Source of the DNA: Rhodothermales bacterium
GTDB taxonomy: Bacteria; Bacteroidota; Rhodothermia; Rhodothermales; JAHQVL01
Reading direction: 5' to 3'
Assembly: GCA_041391505.1 (NCBI GenBank)
Contig: JAWKNW010000005.1
Coordinates: 124,001 to 188,000 of the forward strand
Length of the DNA: 64,000 nt
Shown here: in pieces, positions 47,615 to 56,938 of the stretch
Position numbering within the stretch: the first letter of the stretch is position 1
Layout of the letters: every line of letters starts with the position of its first letter
The notes under the pieces: generated by a model
What the model was told of the DNA's origin: nothing
The model's input: the letters and a program-made list of their open reading frames with translations, nothing else
Database searches by the model: none
Translations under genes and position numbers: made by a program

Positions 47615-48946
47615 TTAGTCCTGCAGGATGCGTTCCATCTCACGGTCGAGGTACGCGCGGAGCGGTTCGAGCTTCACGGTCTCGATGACGTCGCGGGCGA
47701 AGGCGGTGAGCATCAGCGCGCGGGCCTGCCGCTCGTTGAGCCCCCGCGAGCGGAGGTAGAAGAGGGCCTCGGCGTCGAGCTGGCCGGTCGTGGCGCCGTG
47801 GCTGCATTTCACGTCGTCGGCGTAGATCTCCAGTTCGGGTTTGGAGAACATCCGCGCCCGGTCGGTGAGGGTGACGGACTTGTTCGACTGGTAGGCGTTC
47901 GTCTTCTGCGCGTCGAGGCGGACGAGCACCTTGCCGTTGAACACGGCCGTCGACTGGTCGTCGAGGATGTGTTTGTACAGCTCGTTGCTGAAGCAGTTGG
48001 GTTTGGCGTGGTCCACCAGCGTATGGTTGTCCACATGCATCGTGTGGCGCCCCAGCACCAGCCCGTTCAGATGCGTCTCGCAGCCTTCGGCATCGGGCAG
48101 CATGTTGAGGTTGTTCCGGACGATGCCCCCGTCGAGCGTGACGGTCGTCACCGTCAGGTGGCTCGTGGCCTCCTGGTATGCGTGCAGCGTCGTGAGGAGC
48201 GTGTCCTCGGGGCGCATGCGCTGGATCGTGTGGTGCGCGACGCGCGCCTCGCGGCCGGCGGCCACTTCGGTCACGCTGTTGGTGAACGTGCGGGCGGACG
48301 CCAGGCTATACTGCGACTCGATGAAGGTGCACGAGGCGAGTTCGCCGGCGACGATCAACTGCCTTGGCTGCACGAACACGTCACTCGCGCCGGTGACGAT
48401 GTTGTGGATGTGGATCGGGCGCGTCAGCGCGAGCCCGGCCGGCACATGCACGAAGAGCCCACCCACCACGAACGCGGTGTTGAGCGCGATGAACGGCTCG
48501 TCGCTGTGGCTGGCGTAATGCGCGAAATGGGCGTTGAACAGATCCGCATGCGCCTGGCCGGCAGAGTCCAGCCCGCTCACGACCACGCCGGCGGGCAGCC
48601 CGGCCAGGTCCGACAACATCGGCTGGAAATAGCCGTTGACCAGCACGATGCGGTACACCTCCAGATCGGGGATCGCGTGCCGGTCCACGATCTCACAGGT
48701 CACGCCCGACGGATCGTTCTCCAGCCGCAACGCGAACGGGTGCGACAGCGTCTGCGACAGGTTGGTGTATTTCCACCGCTCGGACTTGCGGTTCGGGAAG
48801 CCGAGCGTGAGAAAGCGGTCGATCGCTTCCTGGCGCATGTGCCGGATGGCGGCATGATGGCCGTTGAGCGCCTTGCCCACGTTGGCGTTGAAGAGATCCC
48901 GAAACCGGTTCTCGAGCAGATGGGAATCGTTGGAATGCGAAGCCAT
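47615..48946 (-). CDS. sufD: SufD Fe-S scaffold component
   Basis: 443 residues. The C-terminal half contains the conserved region CSHGATTGQLDAEALFYLRSRGLNERQARALM and the right-handed beta-helix stretch (SNKSVTLTDRARMFSKPELEIYADDVKCSHG). SufD pairs with SufB and SufC in the assembly complex. It lies 46 bases after sufC and 13 bases before sufS. Confidence 0.96.
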   Translation of the reverse strand: MASHSNDSHLLENRFRDLFNANVGKALNGHHAAIRHMRQEAIDRFLTLGFPNRKSERWKYTNLSQTLSHPFALRLENDPSGVTCEIVDRHAIPDLEVYRIVLVNGYFQPMLSDLAGLPAGVVVSGLDSAGQAHADLFNAHFAHYASHSDEPFIALNTAFVVGGLFVHVPAGLALTRPIHIHNIVTGASDVFVQPRQLIVAGELASCTFIESQYSLASARTFTNSVTEVAAGREARVAHHTIQRMRPEDTLLTTLHAYQEATSHLTVTTVTLDGGIVRNNLNMLPDAEGCETHLNGLVLGRHTMHVDNHTLVDHAKPNCFSNELYKHILDDQSTAVFNGKVLVRLDAQKTNAYQSNKSVTLTDRARMFSKPELEIYADDVKCSHGATTGQLDAEALFYLRSRGLNERQARALMLTAFARDVIETVKLEPLRAYLDREMERILQD

Positions 48947-48992
48947 GGGAATACAGGGGACGTCTGAAGGAAACGAGGCGGATGGGGGAAGC

Positions 48993-49754
48993 TCAGGCGA
49001 CGGTGCCCACGGTTTCTTCCTTGATCCAGTCGTAGCCCTTCTCTTCGAGTTCGAGCGCGAGGTCCTTGCCGCCGGTCTTGACGATGCGTCCGTCGAGCAG
49101 GACGTGCACGACGTCCGGCACGATGTAGTTCAGCAGCCGCTGGTAGTGCGTGATGACGAGGAACGAGCGCTCCGGCGAACGCAGCTGGTTGACGCCTTCG
49201 GACACGATCCGCAGCGCGTCGATGTCGAGCCCTGAGTCGGTCTCGTCCAGGATCGCCAGACGCGGCTGCAGCATGGCCATCTGGAAGATCTCATTGCGTT
49301 TCTTTTCGCCGCCCGAGAAGCCTTCGTTGACGGCGCGTCGCTTCAGGTCCGGGTCGAGGTGCACGACTTTCGCGCGCTCCTTCATCAGCTGCAGGAATTC
49401 CGCCGCCGAGATCGATTCCTCGCCCCGGTGGGCGCGCTGGGCGTTGACGGCCTGGCGGAGGAAGTTGGACATGCTGACGCCGGGAAGCTCCACCGGGTAC
49501 TGGAACGCGAGGAAGATGCCTTCGAGCGCTCGCTCGTCCGGCTCCATATCGAGCAGGTCGTGGCCCATGTAGTCGACGGCGCCTTCGGTGATCTCATACA
49601 GATCCCGGCCGGCGAGCACGGAGGCAAGGGTGCTCTTGCCGGAGCCGTTCGGCCCCATGATCGCATGCACCTCGCCGGGGTTCACCGTCAGGTTGAGGCC
49701 CTTGAGGATCGGCTTGTCTTCGATGGAAACGTGCAGGTTGGATATCTGAAGCAT
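48993..49754 (-). CDS. sufC: SufC ATPase
   Basis: 253 residues, ABC-type ATPase. Walker A GPNGSGKST, signature EGFSGGEKKRNEIFQMA and Walker B RLAILDETDSGLDIDAL are all present. It drives conformational change in the SufBCD complex. It lies 53 bases after sufB and 46 bases before sufD. Confidence 0.97.
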   Translation of the reverse strand: MLQISNLHVSIEDKPILKGLNLTVNPGEVHAIMGPNGSGKSTLASVLAGRDLYEITEGAVDYMGHDLLDMEPDERALEGIFLAFQYPVELPGVSMSNFLRQAVNAQRAHRGEESISAAEFLQLMKERAKVVHLDPDLKRRAVNEGFSGGEKKRNEIFQMAMLQPRLAILDETDSGLDIDALRIVSEGVNQLRSPERSFLVITHYQRLLNYIVPDVVHVLLDGRIVKTGGKDLALELEEKGYDWIKEETVGTVA

Positions 49755-49807
49755 GGTACGATGGTCTGCGAGTTGGGAGCGTAATGTCGGGGATGCGGGG
49801 CGCCGGC

Positions 49808-51274
<1,467 letters not shown>

Positions 51275-51630
51275 GGCGTTCCGGTATCGGTTTGGGGACC
51301 TCTGTTCGGCAAAGACCCCGTCGCGGGGGATGGGGCGTGCTGGCCCCTACATGTCAACGTGCGTAAACAACGGTCCCGTGGACAGGCTGTTCCCAATTTA
51401 GATTAAATCCATATTACATAAAAAGCGCGCCCGGAAAACCCGGCGCAACTGCCGGTCCCCGCCCCCACCCGCCACCCGGCGGCGCAGCCGGCCTGACTGG
51501 AACTATGCGCCGCCTCTGCTGTAGGCAACCGGGTCGCACACCCGCGCGCCCCGAACGCGCTCCGACCACGCTACGAATCCGCTCCGATTCATCCATACCG
51601 GTTCTTCCGCACAGGCCTGCTCTCGACGCC
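51275..51630. promoter_or_regulatory. Divergent promoter region of sufB and sufA
   Basis: 356 bp with no gene. The only AT-rich island is at about 51390 to 51425 and contains an inverted repeat ATTTA-GAT-TAAAT (51396 to 51408) followed by TATTACATAAAA-like sequence. It is placed where a promoter for sufB (reverse) would lie, about 115 to 150 bp from its start. No Rrf2-type regulator gene (SufR/IscR) is in the window. The rest of the region is GC-rich without a clear signal. Confidence 0.4.
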
Positions 51631-51963
51631 ATGGATATCCGAATCACGCCCCGAGCCCTCGATAAACTCAACGAAATCGCTGAAAAAGAAGGATTGGACA
51701 CCGCCTCCACCTTCCTCCGCATCGCCGTCGTACCCGGCGGGTGTTCCGGGCTCACCTACGACCTCGGATGGGACACGACCCGGCGCGATGAGGACCACCT
51801 CCTCGATATCGACCCCCTCCACGTCGTCCTCGACAACCGCAGCTGGCGCCTCGTGAAAGGGACGGAACTCGATTTCTCGGATGGCCTCGAAGGCAAGGGC
51901 TTTCACTTCCTCAACCCCCAGGCCGCCCGCACCTGCGCCTGTGGCGAGTCGTTCGGACTGTAA
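51631..51963 (+). CDS. sufA: A-type Fe-S carrier (HesB/IscA family)
   Basis: 110 residues from the ATG at 51631; the frame upstream lacks the family signature. The three cysteines are all present: GGCSGLTYDL and the C-terminal CACGES (CxC). It carries Fe-S clusters or iron to target proteins. It is divergent from sufB and probably expressed with the suf unit. Confidence 0.95.
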   Translation: MDIRITPRALDKLNEIAEKEGLDTASTFLRIAVVPGGCSGLTYDLGWDTTRRDEDHLLDIDPLHVVLDNRSWRLVKGTELDFSDGLEGKGFHFLNPQAARTCACGESFGL

Positions 51964-52074
51964 ACTGGCGTTTACGCCGGCGCCCTCCGCGCCACCGGCA
52001 CTTCCGCTCAGCGGGATCAGGGAATCTCCTACAAACCGGCCCCGGCCTCGCAACGTATAATAGCGTTGTTACTA

Positions 52075-52092
52075 TACATGTAATTACATGTA
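52075..52092. promoter_or_regulatory. Perfect 18-bp palindrome, candidate operator of the MBL-rhodanese gene
   Basis: TACATGTAATTACATGTA is its own reverse complement. It sits 33 bp upstream of the start of the fusion gene, in a short AT-rich region of an otherwise GC-rich sequence. A second inverted repeat, CAACG-N8-CGTTG (52051 to 52068), overlaps a TATAAT-like sequence just upstream. The size and symmetry fit a homodimeric repressor such as an ArsR-, Crp- or BigR-like protein; no such gene is adjacent. Confidence 0.55.
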
Positions 52093-52125
52093 CTGCTTTT
52101 GCGATCCGGAACAGGGAGGTTCACC

Positions 52126-53592
52126 ATGCTCTTTCGTCAACTATTCGACCCCAAGCTCGCCCAGTACGCCTATCTGATTGGCTGCCAGAAGACGGGCGAA
52201 GCCCTCATCATAGACCCCGAACGCGACATCGATCGCTACGTAAGCGCCGCCGAGGAGGAGGGACTCCGCATCGTGGCCGTGGCTGAAACGCATATCCACG
52301 CCGACTTCCTGTCCGGTGGACGCGAGCTGGCGGAGCGGCATGACGTCAAGCTGTACGTGTCCGATGAAGGGGATGCGGACTGGAAGTACGAGTGGGTCAA
52401 GCAGATGAAGAAAGACGGCACGCCGTATCGCTATCAGCTGCTGAAGGATGGCGACACCTTCATGATCGGCAACATCGAGATCAAGGCCCTCCATACGCCC
52501 GGGCACACCCCGGAGCACATGAGTTATCTGGTCATCGACCGCGGGTCGGGGGCATCGACACCGATCGGCATCGCGACGGGCGACTTCGTATTCGTGGGCG
52601 ACCTGGGCCGGCCCGACCTCCTCGAGCAGGCCGCCGGCATGCACGGCGTGCAGGAGCCTTCCGCCCGCCGGCTCTACGGATCGCTCCCGACGTTCACCCG
52701 CTTGCAGGAGTACATCCAGGTCTGGCCGGCGCATGGCGCGGGATCGACCTGCGGCAAGGCCCTCGGCGCGGTGCCGACCACCACGGTGGGCTACGAAAAA
52801 CTATACAACGCCTCGCTCAGCGCGGCGCAGGAGGGGGAGGATGCGTTCGTCCAGGCCATCCTGTCCGGCCAGCCCGAGCCGCAGATGTATTTCGCCCGGA
52901 TGAAGCGGGACAACAAGATGGGCGCCCCGGTGCTCGGCCGGCTCCCGAATCCCCAGCGGATCACCTCCGGCGAACTGCACGAGACCGTCGCGAACGGCAA
53001 GGCGCTCATCGTCGACACCCGGCTCGACCGGAGCGGCTTCATGGCGCGCCATATCCCGGGCTCCCTCTACGCCCCCCTGAACCGGGCGTTCAACACGGTC
53101 GTCGGCTCGCTGGTGATGGACGAAACGACGCCGATCGTCCTGATCGTGCAGGAAGAGGGCGTCGAAGAAGCCGTTCGGGATCTGATCCGCATCGGATACG
53201 ACAACATCATCGCTTACGCGGATGTGGAGACGCTCGAGCGGTACTTCGAGGACGGAGGGGCGTCGACGTCGATACGGGAAGTTGACTTTGTCGAGGCGGA
53301 GGCGCTCCGCGGCCGGCCCGATATGGCCTTCCTTGATGTCCGGTTCGCGTCTGAATACCGCGCCGCCCACGTACCGGACGCGCTCAACGCGTCCTACACG
53401 CGCCTCCCGCAGTACATGAAAGATCGGCTGCCGAAAGACAAAACCCTCGTGCTCTATTGCGCGAGCGGCGCGCGCGCCGCGGCGGCCTCGTCGTTCCTGG
53501 CGCGTAGCGGCTACGATGTCGTGTACGTCAACGACAGCTTCGCCACGTACCAGCTGCGGGGCGATATGGCGCACGAACCGGCCATGGCCTGA
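52126..53592 (+). CDS. MBL-fold persulfide dioxygenase-like / double rhodanese fusion
   Basis: 488 residues from the ATG at 52126, preceded by GGAGG six bases away. Metallo-beta-lactamase part (about 1 to 250) has ETHIHADFLSGG and ALHTPGHTPEHM; the sixth-position His of HxHxDH is Phe, as in this rhodanese-fused subfamily. The two rhodanese domains are about 275 to 370 and 390 to 485. Only the second has the active cysteine (LYCASGARAA); the first has no catalytic Cys. It oxidises persulfides (glutathione persulfide or a relative) to sulfite and moves sulfane sulfur. Cotranscribed with thioredoxin and a cytochrome. Confidence 0.9.
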   Translation: MLFRQLFDPKLAQYAYLIGCQKTGEALIIDPERDIDRYVSAAEEEGLRIVAVAETHIHADFLSGGRELAERHDVKLYVSDEGDADWKYEWVKQMKKDGTPYRYQLLKDGDTFMIGNIEIKALHTPGHTPEHMSYLVIDRGSGASTPIGIATGDFVFVGDLGRPDLLEQAAGMHGVQEPSARRLYGSLPTFTRLQEYIQVWPAHGAGSTCGKALGAVPTTTVGYEKLYNASLSAAQEGEDAFVQAILSGQPEPQMYFARMKRDNKMGAPVLGRLPNPQRITSGELHETVANGKALIVDTRLDRSGFMARHIPGSLYAPLNRAFNTVVGSLVMDETTPIVLIVQEEGVEEAVRDLIRIGYDNIIAYADVETLERYFEDGGASTSIREVDFVEAEALRGRPDMAFLDVRFASEYRAAHVPDALNASYTRLPQYMKDRLPKDKTLVLYCASGARAAAASSFLARSGYDVVYVNDSFATYQLRGDMAHEPAMA

Positions 53593-53677
53593 CGCGCCCC
53601 GATTTAACCTCCAGACGATGAGCGTCGGCCGGCGGGACCCATCTCGCCGGCCGGCGCTCGCCGCATCCCGTAACCCT

Positions 53678-54025
53678 ATGCAAACCCTTCCCGCTGCCTT
53701 TAAAACCGAGGTGCTGGATGCCAGCGCCCGCAAACCCGTTCTGGTCGATTTCTGGGCGCCGTGGTGCGGCCCCTGTCGGATTCTCGGCCCTACCCTGGAG
53801 AAGCTCGCCCGCGAAAGCAAGGGGGCGTGGCGGCTCGTGAAAATCAACACGGACACCAATCCGGACGTGGCCCGCCAGTTCGGGATACGCGGTATTCCCG
53901 CCGTGAAGCTGTTCGTGGACGGCGAAGTGGTCAACGAATTTGTCGGGGCGCTGCCGGAACACGCGGTGCGTCGCTGGCTCGACGAGGCCCTGCCGGATAC
54001 GCAAGAGGCGGGGGCAGACCGATGA
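53678..54025 (+). CDS. trxA: Thioredoxin
   Basis: 115 residues from the ATG at 53678. The redox motif is WCGPC in VLVDFWAPWCGPCRI, with the conserved cis-proline in GIRGIPAVKLF. The C-terminus DEALPDTQEAG is longer than usual by a few residues. Reduces disulfides or persulfides in the cytoplasm; context suggests a partner for the persulfide enzyme. The stop overlaps the next gene's start (ATGA). Confidence 0.95.
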   Translation: MQTLPAAFKTEVLDASARKPVLVDFWAPWCGPCRILGPTLEKLARESKGAWRLVKINTDTNPDVARQFGIRGIPAVKLFVDGEVVNEFVGALPEHAVRRWLDEALPDTQEAGADR

Positions 54026-54585
54026 CCCGGCGTGCGCTCGTCGTGCTGGCGGTCGCTCTGGGACTGGCCGCGTGCCGGCCCGCGGAGCCTCCGCCGGCGG
54101 TCCAAGCCGTACCCGACTCGCTGCGTCAGGCTGTGTCCGGCGCGATCCGGGACATCGATGCGATGCGCGTCGGGCTCGCCGGACCGATCGGCGACCGGCC
54201 GGTCGACGCCGAGACGTTCGCCCAGGTGTGCAAGCCGGTGGGTATGCGTGCCGCGGAACTCTCGAAACAGACGGGCTGGGAGGTGCGGCAACTGGCCGTC
54301 AAATACCGGAATCCGGCGAATCAGGCGGACACGGTGGCGGCCGAGGCCATCGCACGCTTCGTGCGCGAGGCGCGGCGCGACACCCTCTGGATGCGCGCGG
54401 AACGCGATGGCAAGCCCGGCTGGCGGTACCTCCATCGCATCCCCGTCGAACAGCCCTGCCTCGCGTGCCACGGCGCGGCCGAAAGCCGGCCGGCGTTCGT
54501 GGTGGCGAAATACCCCGACGACCGGGCCTTCGATTTTAAGGCCGGCGACGTGCGCGGCGTCTACAGTGTGTTTGTGGCCGACTGA
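54022..54585 (+). CDS. DUF3365 (Tll0287-like) c-type heme lipoprotein
   Basis: 187 residues. Lipoprotein signal (VLAVALGLAAC). The domain has VCKPVGMRAAELSKQTGWEVRQLAVKYRNPANQA and the heme c-attachment motif CLACH in EQPCLACHGAAE. Such proteins bind one heme in the periplasm and are linked to redox sensing. The overlap with thioredoxin and the fusion gene upstream puts it in a sulfur-oxidation operon. Confidence 0.83.
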   Translation: MTRRALVVLAVALGLAACRPAEPPPAVQAVPDSLRQAVSGAIRDIDAMRVGLAGPIGDRPVDAETFAQVCKPVGMRAAELSKQTGWEVRQLAVKYRNPANQADTVAAEAIARFVREARRDTLWMRAERDGKPGWRYLHRIPVEQPCLACHGAAESRPAFVVAKYPDDRAFDFKAGDVRGVYSVFVAD

Positions 54586-54589
54586 CCGG

Positions 54590-55087
54590 CTACTCGGTGC
54601 GCGACCACTCGATCTGGTCGCCTTCGATGATGCCGTAGCTGTCGAGGAAGCCGGCCGGGACCTCGAGGACGAACCGCGCCGGCAGGCCCGACATCACCGG
54701 GTCAGGCGACTGCGGCTTCGCGTATTTCGAGATCGCCACGACCTCGCCCGACGTGCTGGCGAACACGAAGTCGAGCGATAGCGGCGTATTCGCCATCCAG
54801 AAGCTCTGTGGCTCCTCCGTCGGCATGATGAACAACATGCCGGCGCCGTCGGGCAGCGAGGTCCGCTGCATCAGGCCGCGCTCCCGCGTCGAATCCGTAT
54901 CGGCGATTTCGATGTCGATGGTGAGCATCCGCTCGTTCTCCCGCAGGAAATGCAGGGTCCCGTCTTTTCGGTAGGGAATTTCCTGGGTAGCGGGGGCCTG
55001 CTGCGGCGGCGGCGTATCGGACGGCTGGCACCCGGCTGCGACCACGGCGGCGAGGATGACGAGGGAGATCAAACGAGTGGACTTCAT
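54590..55087 (-). CDS. DUF192 lipoprotein (second copy)
   Basis: 165 residues from the ATG at 55087 with lipoprotein signal LISLVILAAVVAAGC. A GTG at 55150 that overlaps the upstream stop is an alternative start. The DUF192 core is clear: IEIADTDSTRERGLMQRTSLPDGAGMLFIMP, QSFWMANTPLSLDFVF and VLEVPAGFLDSYGI. The fold is a small beta-barrel of unknown activity. It is a tandem paralogue of the following gene. Confidence 0.85.
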   Translation of the reverse strand: MKSTRLISLVILAAVVAAGCQPSDTPPPQQAPATQEIPYRKDGTLHFLRENERMLTIDIEIADTDSTRERGLMQRTSLPDGAGMLFIMPTEEPQSFWMANTPLSLDFVFASTSGEVVAISKYAKPQSPDPVMSGLPARFVLEVPAGFLDSYGIIEGDQIEWSRTE

Positions 55088-55146
55088 CGCCTCTGTGTTT
55101 GTTCGAAGGAATGGGGTTTCAGACGCCGGATGCGCGTGGGGCGTGC

Positions 55147-55653
55147 TCACTTCGCGGAGGTCCGGCGCCAGCGAACGGTCGCCGTGCTGTCGATCCCGAA
55201 CCGCGCGGCGTAGCCGGCGCGCACCTCCAGGACGTACTGCGCCGGGCCGGTGGATTCGATGGTTCGTTCCGAGAACGGCAGCGTCCGTTCGGCAATGCTG
55301 ACGATCGAGGAATCCGCCCCGATGAAGATGATGTCCAGCGGCAGCGGCGTGTTCTTCATCCAGAACGTTTGCACCTTGGATTCATTGCTCAGAAACAGCA
55401 TGCCTCCTTTCGCCGGCAGCGAGCGCCGCTGCATGAGGCCCCGCGCACGGGCCGAATCGCCTTCCGCGATTTCGATCGCGAGGGTCGTGACGATGGAGCC
55501 GTCGGGGCGAATCACATCGAGCGTGCCGTCGGTGCGAAAGGGGATGTCGGTCTGGACCACCCGGTCGTCGCGATCCGGGCCGCAACCCGTCGCTAGGAGG
55601 ATGGTGGCGCCGGCGATCAACGAAATCCAGCGTGCAGGTATCGAAAACGTCAT
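55147..55653 (-). CDS. DUF192 lipoprotein (first copy)
   Basis: 168 residues with a lipoprotein signal ending in ATGC (about residue 24). The core matches the neighbour: IEIAEGDSARARGLMQRRSLPAKGGMLFLSN, QTFWMKNTPLPLDIIFIG and VLEVRAGYAARFGI. The two copies arose by tandem duplication and are probably co-transcribed with the HemW-like gene, 15 bp upstream. Confidence 0.85.
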   Translation of the reverse strand: MTFSIPARWISLIAGATILLATGCGPDRDDRVVQTDIPFRTDGTLDVIRPDGSIVTTLAIEIAEGDSARARGLMQRRSLPAKGGMLFLSNESKVQTFWMKNTPLPLDIIFIGADSSIVSIAERTLPFSERTIESTGPAQYVLEVRAGYAARFGIDSTATVRWRRTSAK

Positions 55654-55668
55654 GCGTCAAAAAAGGCT

Positions 55669-56814
55669 TCAGGAGAGGAGCTTGTGGGTGACTTCCTCCC
55701 AGTGGGTGCGGCCGAGCAGGGTGAGCCGGAGCTTTTGATTGCGTATCGGCTCGATCAATCCCCCCGCCTCCAGGCTCGCGATGACCTCGATGCGTTCCGT
55801 CAACAAATCTACCCCGTATTGCGTTTCCATGCGCTGCAAGTTCACGCCGCCGGCGGTGCTGAGCTGGAAAAGGAGGAATTCCTCGGCGAGCGTGTCCATA
55901 TCCACGGTGCTGCGGGTGTTGATCGGCACCTGGTGCTGCAGCAGCAAGTCGGTATACCGGTTGATCTCGGTCACATTGTCCCACCGGTGCGCGCGGGTGT
56001 ACGACGACCCGTGCCACCAGAACGAATGCGCCGACGGCCCGATGCCGAGTACGTGGCTGTGGTCCGCCACGAGGAGATGATGCTGGCTGCACGCTTCGGC
56101 GCGCGCGAAGCTGGTGAGCAGGTAGGGCGCGTAGGCGTTGTCGTTCAGGTAGCGCGAGGCGGCGTCGTACCGGTAGACCCACTCCGGATCCGCGAAGGGG
56201 AGGTTGAGATTGCGCGCCCACTGCGCCGGCGGCCCGTCGGGGGCGTCCGTTTGCGGCGCCGCGAACACGATCTCGGGCAGGTGCAGGGTATGCGCGCGCT
56301 GGAGGTTCGCCATCCAGTACTCCTCGGGCTGGTCGGGCAGGCCGAACGCGAACCCGATCGACAGGGCGTTGAAGCCGGCCAGACGGGCATATTCGATGCC
56401 GCGCATCACCTGTTCGCCGCTGCCGCTGAGGGCGAGCCGGTCGCGGTCTTCCTGGAAAAACGAGTGCGCCTTCAGGTGAAGCCGGCTGATGCCGAGGGAC
56501 GCATACGTGCGCAGGGTCTCCCGGTCGAGCGTGGTCGGATCGACGTCCAGCGTGACTTCCGTCATCGCCGAGGTGTCGAAGTGGGCCACGACCGCCTCGA
56601 TGACGGCGCCGACCTCGTCGTCGAGCAGGTCGTCCGGGAAGCCGGCCAGGTACAGCGTTTCCACCGTCTCGTTGCGCGCGTGCGATTCGGCGTAGTAGGC
56701 CAGTTCGATGCCGATCGCGCGCACCAGCCGCGTGATCGCGCCCCGCTCGGAACGGGCGACGCGCGACGCCGGATGGTTCGACAGGCGAGGTATATGGATG
56801 TAGATCCCGGCCAT
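55669..56814 (-). CDS. HemW-like protein that lacks the radical-SAM cysteines
   Basis: 381 residues, HemW length. It begins MAGIYIHIPRLSNHPASRV, where HemW has MxxIYIHIPFC followed by CxxC; all three cysteines of the radical-SAM CxxxCxxC motif are missing. The GGGTP-type SAM site is also altered (TLYLAGFPDDLL). The rest follows HemW: VTLDVDPTTLDRETLRTYASLGISRLHLKAHSFFQ, ALSIGFAFGLPDQPEEYW, GIGPSAHSF and the C-terminal winged region RLTLLGR. It cannot be a radical-SAM enzyme as written. A heme-binding or chaperone role is possible. Confidence 0.85.
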   Translation of the reverse strand: MAGIYIHIPRLSNHPASRVARSERGAITRLVRAIGIELAYYAESHARNETVETLYLAGFPDDLLDDEVGAVIEAVVAHFDTSAMTEVTLDVDPTTLDRETLRTYASLGISRLHLKAHSFFQEDRDRLALSGSGEQVMRGIEYARLAGFNALSIGFAFGLPDQPEEYWMANLQRAHTLHLPEIVFAAPQTDAPDGPPAQWARNLNLPFADPEWVYRYDAASRYLNDNAYAPYLLTSFARAEACSQHHLLVADHSHVLGIGPSAHSFWWHGSSYTRAHRWDNVTEINRYTDLLLQHQVPINTRSTVDMDTLAEEFLLFQLSTAGGVNLQRMETQYGVDLLTERIEVIASLEAGGLIEPIRNQKLRLTLLGRTHWEEVTHKLLS

Positions 56815-56938
56815 GTTCCGTGTGATTACCTGGAGCGCGCAGAAGTCAGTCTTGCGTCATACCTTTCAGACCGCATTTGGTTACGGAGGTCAACGCCTTG
56901 CCGGACGCCCGCCGACGACGGAACGATCGAGATACAGC

